From JAEZHK01 sp040768845 (GTDB taxonomy: Bacteria > Bacillota > Clostridia > Christensenellales > Aristaeellaceae), in assembly GCA_040768845.1 (NCBI GenBank), contig JAXGME010000005.1, positions 228,185 to 292,184 of the forward strand: a stretch of 64,000 nt of DNA, in the 5' to 3' direction. The first letter of the stretch is position 1, and the number at the start of each line of letters is the position of its first letter. Under the pieces are notes generated by a model. The model was not told the DNA's origin and made no database searches. It was given only the letters and a program-made list of their open reading frames with translations. The position numbers and the translations under genes were made by a program. Below, piece by piece: positions 50,482-60,034 of this stretch.

Positions 50482-51204
50482 ATGAACAAAAGCCCGGCGT
50501 ATGTAAGGGTATACAATACGCTCAAGACGCTGATTCTGGAAGAAGAATACAAGACTGGACAAGTGCTGCCCACCGAACCCATGCTGGAGAAACAGTTCGG
50601 GGTAAGCCGGACCACGGTACGCAAGGCGATTGGCATGCTATCCCAAGAAGGGTATGTGCGGGCGATGCAGGGGCGCGGCACAGAGGTGCTCAATTACAAT
50701 GCCCAGCAGAACCTGAACACATTGACCTCCTTGTCGGAGACGCTGACGAGTATGGGCTACAACGTATACACACGCAGCATGCAGATCGACCGCGTCGCGG
50801 CGACTGAGCGTCTGGCCGGTGAGCTCCAGATCGAGGTAGGAACGCCGGTCGTTCGCGTGAAGCGGCTGCAGATGGCCGACGAGAGCCCCATTGCGATCAT
50901 GCACAACTACATCCTGCCTGCGTACGTGCCCCACATCGAGTTGTTCAACAACCGATTCACCCGTTTTTACGCGTTTCTTGAGGATCAGTACAACATTCAT
51001 CTGGACGGCGCGAAGGACTCGATCAGCGCTCGTTCCGCGTCCTTCGAGGAGGCCGAAATGCTGTCGGTTGCGGTGGGATCGGCATTGTTATGCCTCACCC
51101 GCGTGTGCTTCGTAAATGGCGAGCCAGTCTGCGCCGATCACATCCGCATCGTCGGCGGTAGGTACGCTTTTGAGATTGCTCTGAAGGGGCGACTTAGGCG
51201 ATGA
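50482..51204 (+). CDS. GntR/HutC-type regulator with UTRA domain
   Basis: This 240-residue regulator has the winged helix LPTEPMLEKQFGVSRTTVRKAIGMLSQEGYV and a chorismate-lyase-fold UTRA effector domain from about residue 85 (PVVRVKRLQMADESPIAI). Such proteins usually bind phosphorylated sugars. It precedes the xylose-type ABC operon and is its likely repressor. Confidence 0.9.
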   Translation: MNKSPAYVRVYNTLKTLILEEEYKTGQVLPTEPMLEKQFGVSRTTVRKAIGMLSQEGYVRAMQGRGTEVLNYNAQQNLNTLTSLSETLTSMGYNVYTRSMQIDRVAATERLAGELQIEVGTPVVRVKRLQMADESPIAIMHNYILPAYVPHIELFNNRFTRFYAFLEDQYNIHLDGAKDSISARSASFEEAEMLSVAVGSALLCLTRVCFVNGEPVCADHIRIVGGRYAFEIALKGRLRR

Positions 51205-51340
51205 CAGGGCTTCCGCCGGAAAGATAATGACCTTTACCCTTCGTCTGGAAACCCGCAAATGTGGTGCTTTGCAAGAGTAAAGTACTTATTCAGCGGGGTG
51301 GGTAAGGACGGTAAATCCTGAAACGCGGTTTTTTTTAGGC

Positions 51341-51371
51341 TTACATACATAATAAGGATATTATGTATAAT
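51341..51371 (+). promoter_or_regulatory. Promoter and operator of the sugar ABC-glycyl radical operon
   Basis: The palindrome TACATAAT-N6-ATTATGTA (51346-51367) has perfect 8-nt arms and abuts a perfect -10 TATAAT (51366-51371). A weak -35 (TTACAT, 51341) lies 19 bp upstream. The start codon is about 75 bp further on. Confidence 0.7.
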
Positions 51372-51444
51372 CACGACAAAGGGACGAACCGCCCTCAAGA
51401 TGTCATTTGGGAAGGCATCCCAATAATAGATAGGAGGAACCACC

Positions 51445-52542
51445 ATGAAGAAGCTCTTGACCCTGGTCCTCATTGCCATTATGATGATGGCGACGTTCAT
51501 CCCGGTCATGGCCGCGAAGGAAGCGGGCGACGTGAAGATCGGACTATCCATGGCGACCCTGCAGGAAGAGCGCTGGCAGAAGGATCGTGATATCGTCATT
51601 GCCAAGCTGATGGAACTGGGTGTGAAGGAAGAAAACATCCTGGTGCAGTCGGCCGATGGCGACGAGCAGAAGCAGGTTACCCAGTGCGAAAACCTGATCA
51701 CGCAGGGCATTGACTCGTTGATCCTCTTCCCGCAGAACGGCGAGGCGTGTGCGCCTATCGTCAAGTCGGCCCACGAAGCGGGCATTAAGCTTGTGGCGGT
51801 TGACCGCATCATCAAGAACTCCGATCTCGACTTCTTCATCACATACGACGCTTATTTTATTGGCACTATCCAAGGCCAGTACATCACCGAAGTCGCCAAA
51901 TGCACCGAGGGCAACTGGATCATGATCGGCGGCGCGCCGCAGGATCCCAACGCCGCGCTGATCCGCGCTGGCCAGATGGAGTACGTGCAGCCGCTGATCG
52001 ATGCGGGCAAGGTCAAGGTCGTGTTGGATCAGTCTGCCAACTACTGGAATCCGGATGAGGCGCTCCTCTACACCGAGCAGGGCCTGACCGCCAACAACAA
52101 CGATATCCAGTGCGTATTCACCTCCAACGACGGTTGCGCCGGTGCCGCCATTGAGGCGCTCAAGGAGCAGGGCCTGGCCGGCAAGGTGCCGGTGCCCGGC
52201 CTCGACGCAGACCTGGCCGCCTGCCAGCGCATTGTGGAAGGCACCCAGACCATGACCGTGTACCGCAAGCTGGCCAAGATGGATCAGCTGGCCGCCCAGG
52301 TTGGCTTCGCCTTCGCCACGGGTGCTGAACCCTCCACGGTCGTCGGCACCGAGTTTGCGATCGAAGTCAAGAATAACGGCAAGATCGACGTGCCCGCGAT
52401 CCTGATTAAGCCCGGCGACAGCTTCTTCTGGGTGGACAACAGCAACATGGAAGAAGTCGTCAAAGACGGCTGGCTGAAGGCGGCGGACATCTACGCCAAC
52501 GTCAGCGCCGACAAGTGGCCGGAGTGGACAAAGAACTACTAA
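51445..52542 (+). CDS. Xylose-type sugar ABC transporter substrate-binding protein
   Basis: This 365-residue periplasmic-type binding protein has a signal peptide (about residues 1-23, ending PVMA) and the XylF-like marker VPVPGLDADLAACQRIVEGTQ. Other sugar-binding segments are GLSMATLQEERW and FTSNDGCAGAAIEALKEQG. It captures a monosaccharide for the ATPase and permease downstream. A hairpin follows it. Confidence 0.9.
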   Translation: MKKLLTLVLIAIMMMATFIPVMAAKEAGDVKIGLSMATLQEERWQKDRDIVIAKLMELGVKEENILVQSADGDEQKQVTQCENLITQGIDSLILFPQNGEACAPIVKSAHEAGIKLVAVDRIIKNSDLDFFITYDAYFIGTIQGQYITEVAKCTEGNWIMIGGAPQDPNAALIRAGQMEYVQPLIDAGKVKVVLDQSANYWNPDEALLYTEQGLTANNNDIQCVFTSNDGCAGAAIEALKEQGLAGKVPVPGLDADLAACQRIVEGTQTMTVYRKLAKMDQLAAQVGFAFATGAEPSTVVGTEFAIEVKNNGKIDVPAILIKPGDSFFWVDNSNMEEVVKDGWLKAADIYANVSADKWPEWTKNY

Positions 52543-52564
52543 ATCGTCCCCAACCGCAATTCAT

Positions 52565-52602
52565 CCGCGCGGAAAACCCGGGTTCCGGGTTTTCCCGCGC
52601 GG
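52565..52602 (+). other. Intercistronic hairpin after the sugar-binding protein gene
   Basis: Arms of 17 and 18 nt (52565-52581, 52585-52602) pair with a single bulge around a 3-nt loop, without a T-run. It should raise the ratio of binding protein to membrane subunits. Confidence 0.7.
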
Positions 52603-52621
52603 AGCAGGAGGTGAGTCCCTG

Positions 52622-54136
52622 GTGAGCGAATGGATTCTGGAAATGAGGAACATCACAAAGGAGTTCCCCGGCGTCAAGGCGCTCAACAATGTGAACCTTG
52701 CAATCCGAAAGGGCGAGATTCATGCGTTGTGCGGCGAGAATGGTGCGGGGAAATCGACTTTGATGAAGGTACTCAGCGGAGTGTACCCGTATCGCTCGTA
52801 TACGGGCGACATTGTGATGAACGGACAGGTCAAGGCATTTCACAATGTGCATGATTCTGAACTGGCCGGTATCGCCATCATCTACCAGGAACTTGCGCTG
52901 GTAAAGGACATCACCGTCGCAGAAAACATCTTTATGGGGAAGCTGATCAATCGGCGCGGTATTGTGGATTGGAACGCAATTCACGCACGCGCTCGTTCCA
53001 TTATACAGGAGATGGGCGTCGAGATCGACATGAGCAAGCTGATACGGGATATCGGCGTCGGCCAACAGCAGCTCGTCGAGATCGCCAAGGCGCTGGTTTT
53101 AAACGCCGACATCCTGATCCTGGACGAACCCACCGCAGCGCTTGCGGAACATGAGGTTTCTCTGCTGATGCGCATCTTGCGCAAGCTCCGCGAACGCGGG
53201 ACCACCTGCATCCTGATCACGCACAAACTCAACGAGGTATTCGAGATTGCCGACCGGGTGACGGTACTCAGAGATGGTGCCACAATCACAACGATGGACG
53301 TCCGTGAGTCAAGCGAAAACATGCTTATCCGGCACATGGTCGGACGCGAAATCACCCAACGCTATCCTCAAGCTGACCGACACCCTGGTAGCGTCGTATT
53401 TGAAGCGAAGGGCATCAACTACTTCGATGCAATCGGGAAGCAGATCGTCTATAATGCCGGTTTTTCGGTACGCAGCGGTGAAATTGTGGGCATTGGTGGA
53501 TTGATGGGGGCTGGCCGCACCGAGCTGATCTCCGCGGTGTTTGGATTCCACTACGGCCGGATGACCGGCCAAATCTACATAGACGGGAAGCCAATCACCA
53601 TCCGAAGTCCCAGGGATGCGATAAAGGCCGGAATGGCGATGCTCAGCGAAGACAGAAAGCGCTTCGGCCTGATCACAGATCAGTCGGTCAGCACCAACAT
53701 ATCGGTGGCCAGCCTGGAAAAGGTGAGCCGGGGCGGTGTACTCAACACGGACAAGGAATTCTCTCAAAGTAGGCGCTTTTCACAAGAGATTGGCGTGAAG
53801 GCACCGTCCATTGCCGTGAGCGTCAACATGCTCTCGGGCGGTAACCAGCAGAAAGTATTGCTGGCACGTTGTTTGATGACCAAGCCCAAGGTGCTGTTCA
53901 TGGACGAGCCAACCCGCGGCATCGACGTCGGCGCAAAGTATGAAATCTATGTGTTGATGAACAAGTTGGCCGCCGAAGGGACCGCAATTGTCATGATTTC
54001 TTCGGAGTTGCCTGAACTGATCAGCATGACCGACCGGGTGTATGTCATGTGCAGAGGCAGGATCAATGGGGAATTGGCAGCTGAGGACATCACGCAGGAG
54101 AAGGTCATCGAAAGAGCATCGGGAGGGAATGTATGA
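52622..54136 (+). CDS. Sugar ABC transporter ATPase (XylG/MglA type)
   Basis: This 504-residue tandem ATPase has two domains. The first has Walker A GENGAGKST and Walker B LILDEPTAAL. The second has a degenerate P-loop GLMGAGRTE, signature LSGGNQQK and Walker B LFMDEPTRGIDVGAK. This is normal for the CUT2 monosaccharide family. It starts with GTG after gcaggaggtgag and overlaps the permease gene by 4 bp. Confidence 0.93.
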   Translation: MSEWILEMRNITKEFPGVKALNNVNLAIRKGEIHALCGENGAGKSTLMKVLSGVYPYRSYTGDIVMNGQVKAFHNVHDSELAGIAIIYQELALVKDITVAENIFMGKLINRRGIVDWNAIHARARSIIQEMGVEIDMSKLIRDIGVGQQQLVEIAKALVLNADILILDEPTAALAEHEVSLLMRILRKLRERGTTCILITHKLNEVFEIADRVTVLRDGATITTMDVRESSENMLIRHMVGREITQRYPQADRHPGSVVFEAKGINYFDAIGKQIVYNAGFSVRSGEIVGIGGLMGAGRTELISAVFGFHYGRMTGQIYIDGKPITIRSPRDAIKAGMAMLSEDRKRFGLITDQSVSTNISVASLEKVSRGGVLNTDKEFSQSRRFSQEIGVKAPSIAVSVNMLSGGNQQKVLLARCLMTKPKVLFMDEPTRGIDVGAKYEIYVLMNKLAAEGTAIVMISSELPELISMTDRVYVMCRGRINGELAAEDITQEKVIERASGGNV

Positions 54137-55275
54137 ATAAGTACTTGAATCAAGACGCCATCAAGCGTAACGCCAAATCCTACATTATGTTCTTGGCGCT
54201 GCTTGGCATTGCGGTCATATTTTCGATCCTGACCAAAGGCGTTTTCTTCATGCCACGGAACATTTCCATGCTCGCCAGGCAGACCACGGTCGTGGGCATC
54301 ATTGCCATCGCAATGATGTTCGTCATCGTGACTGGCAGGATTGATCTCTCGATCGGTACGGGCCTTGGCTGCTGCGGCACGGTTGCGGCAGCGCTGATGG
54401 TTTGGAATCACTGGAACACTTATGCAACTTTTGCTGCCGTGCTGGCCATCGGTGCGTTGATTGGCATGTGGAACGGTTTCTGGATCGCTTATCGCAGGGT
54501 CCCTGCCTTCATCGCTACCCTTGGCTCCATGCTGATTTTCAGGGGCCTGAAGCTGGGGATCGGTAAGAGCATGTCCATTGCGCCGATGAACGCCGACTTC
54601 ACATTCATCGGGCAGGGGTACCTTTCGAAGCCCCTGAGTTGGGCGGTGGCCATCGCTGGAGTGGTGGGTTTCGCAATTCTGGTACTCAGCGGCCGGCGCT
54701 CAAAAACCCGTTACAACATCGAGCAGCCCAGCCTGGCGATGGACGTCGTCAAGGTCAGCGTGATTGGCTTGGCGCTCCTGGGCGTGATGGGCGTGTTCAA
54801 CCAGTACCAGGGGTTGCCCATACCGGTACTGCTGCTCATGATTCTGGCACTTATCTTTAACTTCGTCGCCAACAAGACCACCTATGGACGCAGCGTCTAC
54901 GCAATCGGCGGAAACGAGGAAGCCGCGACGCTTGCCGGCATCAAGACCAACAGCGTCATCATGTCCGTCTACGTCATCACAGGCATCCTGGCAGCGTGCG
55001 CGGGCATGGTGCTCACCGCGCGGCTTGACGCCGCCACCGCTGCCGCGGGAGACGGTATGGAACTGGATGCGATCGCCTCCTGTGTCATCGGCGGTGTTAC
55101 CATGTCGGGAGGATCAGGCAGGATCAGCGGCGTGATCATCGGCGCGCTGATCATGGCGGCGCTGGACAACGGCATGAGCCTGATCAACCTGGAGAACTTC
55201 TGGCAGTTCGTCGTCAAGGGGCTGGTGTTGATCCTCGCCGTTTGGAGCGACTCCGCGCTCAACAGGAGGGCGTGA
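54133..55275 (+). CDS. Sugar ABC transporter permease (XylH type)
   Basis: This 380-residue CUT2 permease has about ten membrane segments. Family markers are TGRIDLSIGTGLG and YAIGGNEEAATLAGIKTN, and the helix-rich ending includes CVIGGVTMSGGSGRISGVIIGALIM. It starts within the ATPase gene (ATGA). Confidence 0.92.
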   Translation: MNKYLNQDAIKRNAKSYIMFLALLGIAVIFSILTKGVFFMPRNISMLARQTTVVGIIAIAMMFVIVTGRIDLSIGTGLGCCGTVAAALMVWNHWNTYATFAAVLAIGALIGMWNGFWIAYRRVPAFIATLGSMLIFRGLKLGIGKSMSIAPMNADFTFIGQGYLSKPLSWAVAIAGVVGFAILVLSGRRSKTRYNIEQPSLAMDVVKVSVIGLALLGVMGVFNQYQGLPIPVLLLMILALIFNFVANKTTYGRSVYAIGGNEEAATLAGIKTNSVIMSVYVITGILAACAGMVLTARLDAATAAAGDGMELDAIASCVIGGVTMSGGSGRISGVIIGALIMAALDNGMSLINLENFWQFVVKGLVLILAVWSDSALNRRA

Positions 55276-55289
55276 TACAGGGGATTAAG

Positions 55290-56852
55290 ATGGCACACAT
55301 ATTGGGATTGGATATCGGAACGTCGTCTGCAAAGCTTGCACTGGTGGACGAGGCGCTTAGGGTTAGTTATCAAGCCGTCGAACCTCTTCGGGTGAACATC
55401 CCGTCGCCCGGCTGGTCAGAGCAATCCCCTTCCGACTGGTGGGCTGCCTGCGTTCGGCTGCTGAAAGGTTGCGCATCTTTCTTGCGGGAGCAGGGCTTTA
55501 GCATAGACTGCATCGCGCTAACCGGGCAGATGCACGGGCTTGTGGCCCTGGACAAAGCACTGGAGCCGATTCGAGACGCCATGTTGTGGAACGATGCGCG
55601 CGCCGCTGGCGAGGTGGAGTTCCTCAAACTGCACCATCTGGACGATATAACCGACAGAACGCAAAATCCTGTGCTTGAAGGATATACGTTGCCCAAGCTT
55701 CTGTGGATGCAATACCACGAGCGGGACGCTTTTGACCGGATGACACATTTTTTACTGCCGAAGGATTACGTTCGTTTTAGAATGACCGGAGCATTGTGCA
55801 CCGACCCAACAGACGCTTCCGGCACAGGGATCTATGACATAAGGCGCCGCTCATGGCTGAAGGCACTTGGCCGATCGTTGGGCTTGGCGCAAACAGTGTA
55901 TCCGGACGTCGTCCGATCGGGAGAGGTCGCCGGGTTCGTATCTAGAGAGGCGGCAATGCTAACAGGCATTCCAAAGGGGACGCCGGTCGTGACAGGCGCG
56001 GGTGATTCCGTCTGTCAGGCGCGGGGTGTTGGCGCGTGCGATCCGTCCAGAACCTGCGTAGGGATCGGAACCAGCGGCGTCGCCACGAAGCTGGCCAACG
56101 AGATCGCGCACCCCGGTAGGCTGCAGTGCTACGCAACCGATACGGATGGTATTTACCAGGTGACAGGATGCCAAATCAACTCGGGTTCGGCCTACGCGCG
56201 AATGGTTGAGTTCCTCTGCCCGGGATTGAGCTTTGGCGAATGTGACGCGCTGGCTGAGGCGTCGGCGCCGGGCGCCAACGGGCTGTTTTTGGTACCCTAT
56301 TTCATGGGCGAGCGTTGCCCTTATGCCGATAGCTTCGCGCGCGGCACGCTGGCGGGCTTGGATGCCGCCAGCACACGCGGCGACGCGCTCCGGGCGTGCT
56401 TGGAAGGGGTCGCGTTTGGGATGCGCGAGATTCTGGATTTGCTGGAACCGGGCGATAGTCGCCTTTCCGAGGTCATCGTGTCCGGTGGAGTGCTGCGAAG
56501 CTCGTTATGGACAGGGATCCTGGTGGATGTACTACACCGCCCGGTACGCATCGTCCGCAATGCGGAATTCGCGGCGCCCGTTGGCGCGTCGATGTACGCG
56601 GGGTTGGGTGTCGGCATATGGAAGGACTGGAAGGAAGCGTCCGACCTGATCGGCGAAGGCGAACAGATGGTTCCCGGTAAGAATGCTGAGCTATACGATA
56701 TGCGATTTCGTTTATACGGTACGCTCTACCCTAGAGTGCGGCCATTGTACAGGAAGATGGGCGATGGAATCCAGGAGGAGTACGCCCCGGAGGCGGATGA
56801 GCCATACAGCCCGACGGAGGGTGCGAAAAATATCAAGTTCGTATGGAGGTAG
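55290..56852 (+). CDS. FGGY carbohydrate kinase, xylulokinase-like
   Basis: This 520-residue FGGY kinase has the phosphate-binding DIGTSSAKLALVD, the sugar-pocket motif LTGQMHGLVALDKA typical of xylulokinases, GTPVVTGAGDSVCQA and ATP-site segment VIVSGGVLRSSLW. It starts at ATG 55290 behind caggggattaag. It probably phosphorylates a ketopentose or related sugar delivered by the importer. Its end overlaps the ribosome site of the activase gene. Confidence 0.88.
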   Translation: MAHILGLDIGTSSAKLALVDEALRVSYQAVEPLRVNIPSPGWSEQSPSDWWAACVRLLKGCASFLREQGFSIDCIALTGQMHGLVALDKALEPIRDAMLWNDARAAGEVEFLKLHHLDDITDRTQNPVLEGYTLPKLLWMQYHERDAFDRMTHFLLPKDYVRFRMTGALCTDPTDASGTGIYDIRRRSWLKALGRSLGLAQTVYPDVVRSGEVAGFVSREAAMLTGIPKGTPVVTGAGDSVCQARGVGACDPSRTCVGIGTSGVATKLANEIAHPGRLQCYATDTDGIYQVTGCQINSGSAYARMVEFLCPGLSFGECDALAEASAPGANGLFLVPYFMGERCPYADSFARGTLAGLDAASTRGDALRACLEGVAFGMREILDLLEPGDSRLSEVIVSGGVLRSSLWTGILVDVLHRPVRIVRNAEFAAPVGASMYAGLGVGIWKDWKEASDLIGEGEQMVPGKNAELYDMRFRLYGTLYPRVRPLYRKMGDGIQEEYAPEADEPYSPTEGAKNIKFVWR

Positions 56853-56854
56853 CG

Positions 56855-57742
56855 ATGGGTCGAGTTTTCGACATCCAGCGCCTGTCGGTTCACGACGGCC
56901 CGGGCATTCGGACGACGGTATTTTTAAAGGGATGCCCGCTCGCCTGTCCCTGGTGCCACAATCCGGAAGGGCTTTCGGAGATGATTCAGCTCAAGTACAC
57001 CGGCGAGAAGTGCATCCTCTGCGGCAACTGCGTGGAAGTTTGCCCGAAGGGCGTTCATCGGATAGATGGGAACGCGCATCAAGTGGATTTTTCAAGTTGC
57101 ACCGCCTGCGGCTTTTGCGTTTCGCAATGCCCCTCCCAGGCGCTCAAGCTGGTGGGACGGGAGATGACGGCGAAGGAGGTCGTTGATCTCGTTGCGCGAG
57201 ATGAGGTGTTCTTCGGGCGCGACGGGGGTGCGACGTTCTCCGGTGGAGAGTGCCTGACGCAGCCCGGCTTCCTGCTGGAACTGCTGATGGAGACCAATGC
57301 CCGGGGCTACGGCACATATATTGATACCAGCGGATTCGCGCCCTGGAGCGCGATCGAGAGGACCTTGCCATGGGTGGACGGGTTCCTGTATGACGTCAAG
57401 GCGGTCACGCCTGAACTCCATCGGGCCATGACCGGCATCGACAATCGTTTGATCCTGGAGAACCTCGTGAGGCTTCAGGCGACGTTTGGCGGTGAGATCC
57501 AGGTCCGTACGCCGCTGATTCGGGAATACAACGCGACGATGGACGAGGTGCGGAAAATCGCTGATTTTCTCGCGGGGCTCCGGATCCGCGGCATCCGCCT
57601 GATGCCATACCACGTTCTGGGGCGGTCAAAGCGCGCGCAGATTGGATTGCCGCCTGGCGAGGTGTTCGCAAGCCCGTCGCCCGATGAGATGGAGGCGTTC
57701 CGGCAGTTGTTTCTGGAGCGCGGAATTGCGGTGTTGAGGTAG
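56855..57742 (+). CDS. Glycyl-radical enzyme activating protein
   Basis: This 295-residue radical SAM enzyme has the SAM-cluster motif KGCPLACPWCHNPE and an inserted pair of [4Fe-4S] clusters (CILCGNCVEVCP, CTACGFCVSQCP). TFSGGECLTQP and a late RLMPYHVLG block follow. It installs the glycyl radical on its partner, encoded 16 bp downstream. ATG 56855 is preferred because GGAGG lies 5 nt upstream; an earlier ATG overlaps that site. Confidence 0.93.
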   Translation: MGRVFDIQRLSVHDGPGIRTTVFLKGCPLACPWCHNPEGLSEMIQLKYTGEKCILCGNCVEVCPKGVHRIDGNAHQVDFSSCTACGFCVSQCPSQALKLVGREMTAKEVVDLVARDEVFFGRDGGATFSGGECLTQPGFLLELLMETNARGYGTYIDTSGFAPWSAIERTLPWVDGFLYDVKAVTPELHRAMTGIDNRLILENLVRLQATFGGEIQVRTPLIREYNATMDEVRKIADFLAGLRIRGIRLMPYHVLGRSKRAQIGLPPGEVFASPSPDEMEAFRQLFLERGIAVLR

Positions 57743-57758
57743 CAAAGGGGGGCTAAGG

Positions 57759-60020
57759 ATGCAGAGGCTGGAAGATCTGCGCCAGAGCATGTTGAAAACC
57801 GAACACGGCGCGGCGCGTGAGGTGATCCCGGCGGAGTGGGAGACGCGGGATTTGCCGTATTCCCTGGCCGAGCGCAAGGCGCTTGGCATCAAGATGCTCC
57901 TGGACAACATGCCGCTGTACATCGGGGAGCGGGAGTTGGTGGTTGGTACGCGCACGCTGTACGGACGCACTGAAGAAACGGGGCAGGGTACGTCATGCTT
58001 TGATTATATCGCGATGCCCTCTTACGTCAGCAAGCGGGACGTCGCCTATTTCGGATTCAACCACGAGCGCGTATCCAAGGCGCACTACACCCCCGACTAC
58101 GGCATTGTGCTGGAGTTGGGCATCGACGGGCTGATTGAGAGGGTTGAAACAGCGCGGATCGCGTTCACCACCCCGGATCAGACGGAGTTCGCAAACTCCC
58201 TGGTGATCGCCTATGCCGGGCTCAAATGCCTAATTCGACGCTATGCGCGCTATGCAGGTCAGCTTGCGCAAAGCGCCGGCGGCGCGCGCGCCGCGGAGCT
58301 CCTTGAAATCGAAAGGATCTGCGGGCGCATCGCGTCGGAGCCGCCGCGCAACCTGCGTGAGGCGTGCCAGCTGTACTGGTTTCTTTACCTGGCGGCGATC
58401 ATCGAAAACCTGCAGTTCGTCAATTACGGACGGATCGACCAGTTGCTGATGCCCTTCGTCGCGGGCGAAACCGACGACGAATTGACCGAGTTGATGGGCT
58501 GCCTGCTGCTCAAGATGTACGATCAGCTGGACCTTGTGCTGGTCGACAAGAACCTGATGGGCCGATATTCCGCACAGCATAACATCACCATCGGCGGCGT
58601 GGCGCGGGACGGGCGCAATGGCTGCAACCGCATCACCCGGGCCGTACTGGCGGCGCTGAATGTCACCCGGCTGCCGGAACCGCTGGTTTCGATCCGGGTG
58701 CACGAAGGCTCGCCGGATTGGTTCCTCAGGATGGCGGCGGGGCTGACCGTCAGCGGCATGAACTGCATGGCCTACTACAACGACGCACTGGTCATCCGCA
58801 GCCTGCATCGCGCCGGGATCGCGATCGAGGACGCGCGCGACTACGCCTTTGGCCTATGCCAGGACATCCTGATTCCCGGCCGCGGTGACCACTACTGCAG
58901 TGGCGGCGTCAACCTTACCTTCCTGCTGCTTGACACCCTCAAAGCGCTCAAGGACGAGCCGGATGTTGACTACCCATCGTTCCTCAAAGCGTATCATGAG
59001 CGCATCCTGGGAGAGATCGATCGGAACATCAAGGCATGGAACGAATGGGAAGCCGCCGTCCTCGAGTACAACCGGGGCAACCGCCAGCCTTTCTTTCAGG
59101 CCGTCCAGGCGGGACGCATCCTGCCCGACGAGCCGGCGCGCGGCCTGAACGCCGCACAGGCGGCGAGGAACGAGAGCGATACAAGGGGCGAACTCTATAT
59201 CCAAACGCTGATGTCACCCCTTCCATTCACTTCGTCGATGTACCACGGCTGCGTGGAGATGGGAACCGATATCACGCGCTGCGGCTGTGTGAACAAGGAC
59301 AAGGGGATGATGATCCTGGGCGCGGTGGTGGCGTTCAATTCGCTGGCGGCGCTCAAAAAGGTTGTGTTTGAGGAGAAACGCTATACGCTTGCCCAAGTCC
59401 AGCAGGCACTCGATGCCAACTTCCAAGGCTACGAGGTCATGCGCCAGCGCTTGTGGAACGCGCCCAAGTGGTGCAACGACGACGACTTCGTGGACCAGGA
59501 CGCGGTGGAACTGATCCGCATCGCAACACAGCGGATCAACCGGTACATGACGCCCGGCGGCGGACATCACCTGGCCGGGGTCCACCAGCCGCACCCGGTA
59601 TTTGCCGGCCGGGCGATCCCCGCCACGCCGGAGGGACGGTTGGCGGGCACGCCGATCCCCATCACCATCTCGCCGGAGAACGGAACGCTGAACGACGGCC
59701 CCGCAGCGGCCATGCGATCCTGCGCGAAGGTCAACTCCGACTGGATTCAGTGGAACAGCTGCATGATGCTGCAGTATTATTCATCGGTGTTTTCGGACGA
59801 GGATGGTGTGGACAAATTCATCCGGATGCTTCTGGCCTACTACAAACTGGGCGGTGTGCAGCACCAGCCCAACGTAGTGGATTTGGCGAAACTCAAAGAT
59901 GCCCAAGTGCACCCTGAACAGTACAGAGATCTGATCATCCGCATGTGGGGCGTAAGCGCCCACTTCGTCGACCTGCCCCGGGATGTTCAGGATGAATTCA
60001 TGGCGCGGCTGGAAGCGTGA
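57759..60020 (+). CDS. Divergent glycyl radical enzyme of unknown reaction
   Basis: This 753-residue enzyme of the pyruvate formate-lyase superfamily acts by radical chemistry without oxygen. The family's active-site region, usually DYAxxGCVEP, reads DYAFGLCQD here: Cys367 is kept, and Asp369 stands where the dehydratases have Glu. The C-terminal radical loop reads IIRMWGVSAHF, with Gly731 kept 22 residues from the end, but Met, Trp and Val replace the usual Val, Ser/Ala/Cys and Tyr. HQPNVVDLAKLKDAQVHPE just before it is canonical. Its partners are an activase, a cupin and two sugar kinases, so the substrate is probably a sugar or sugar phosphate. Confidence 0.85.
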   Translation: MQRLEDLRQSMLKTEHGAAREVIPAEWETRDLPYSLAERKALGIKMLLDNMPLYIGERELVVGTRTLYGRTEETGQGTSCFDYIAMPSYVSKRDVAYFGFNHERVSKAHYTPDYGIVLELGIDGLIERVETARIAFTTPDQTEFANSLVIAYAGLKCLIRRYARYAGQLAQSAGGARAAELLEIERICGRIASEPPRNLREACQLYWFLYLAAIIENLQFVNYGRIDQLLMPFVAGETDDELTELMGCLLLKMYDQLDLVLVDKNLMGRYSAQHNITIGGVARDGRNGCNRITRAVLAALNVTRLPEPLVSIRVHEGSPDWFLRMAAGLTVSGMNCMAYYNDALVIRSLHRAGIAIEDARDYAFGLCQDILIPGRGDHYCSGGVNLTFLLLDTLKALKDEPDVDYPSFLKAYHERILGEIDRNIKAWNEWEAAVLEYNRGNRQPFFQAVQAGRILPDEPARGLNAAQAARNESDTRGELYIQTLMSPLPFTSSMYHGCVEMGTDITRCGCVNKDKGMMILGAVVAFNSLAALKKVVFEEKRYTLAQVQQALDANFQGYEVMRQRLWNAPKWCNDDDFVDQDAVELIRIATQRINRYMTPGGGHHLAGVHQPHPVFAGRAIPATPEGRLAGTPIPITISPENGTLNDGPAAAMRSCAKVNSDWIQWNSCMMLQYYSSVFSDEDGVDKFIRMLLAYYKLGGVQHQPNVVDLAKLKDAQVHPEQYRDLIIRMWGVSAHFVDLPRDVQDEFMARLEA

Positions 60021-60034
60021 GAGAGGGGAGCACC

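Noticed and set aside
59241..59260. YHGCVEMG (Cys498) as the active-site Cys of the glycyl radical enzyme
   Set aside because: It looks like GCVE, but the alignment landmark EDARDYA places the active Cys at 367, and 498 would be too close to Gly731 for the family.
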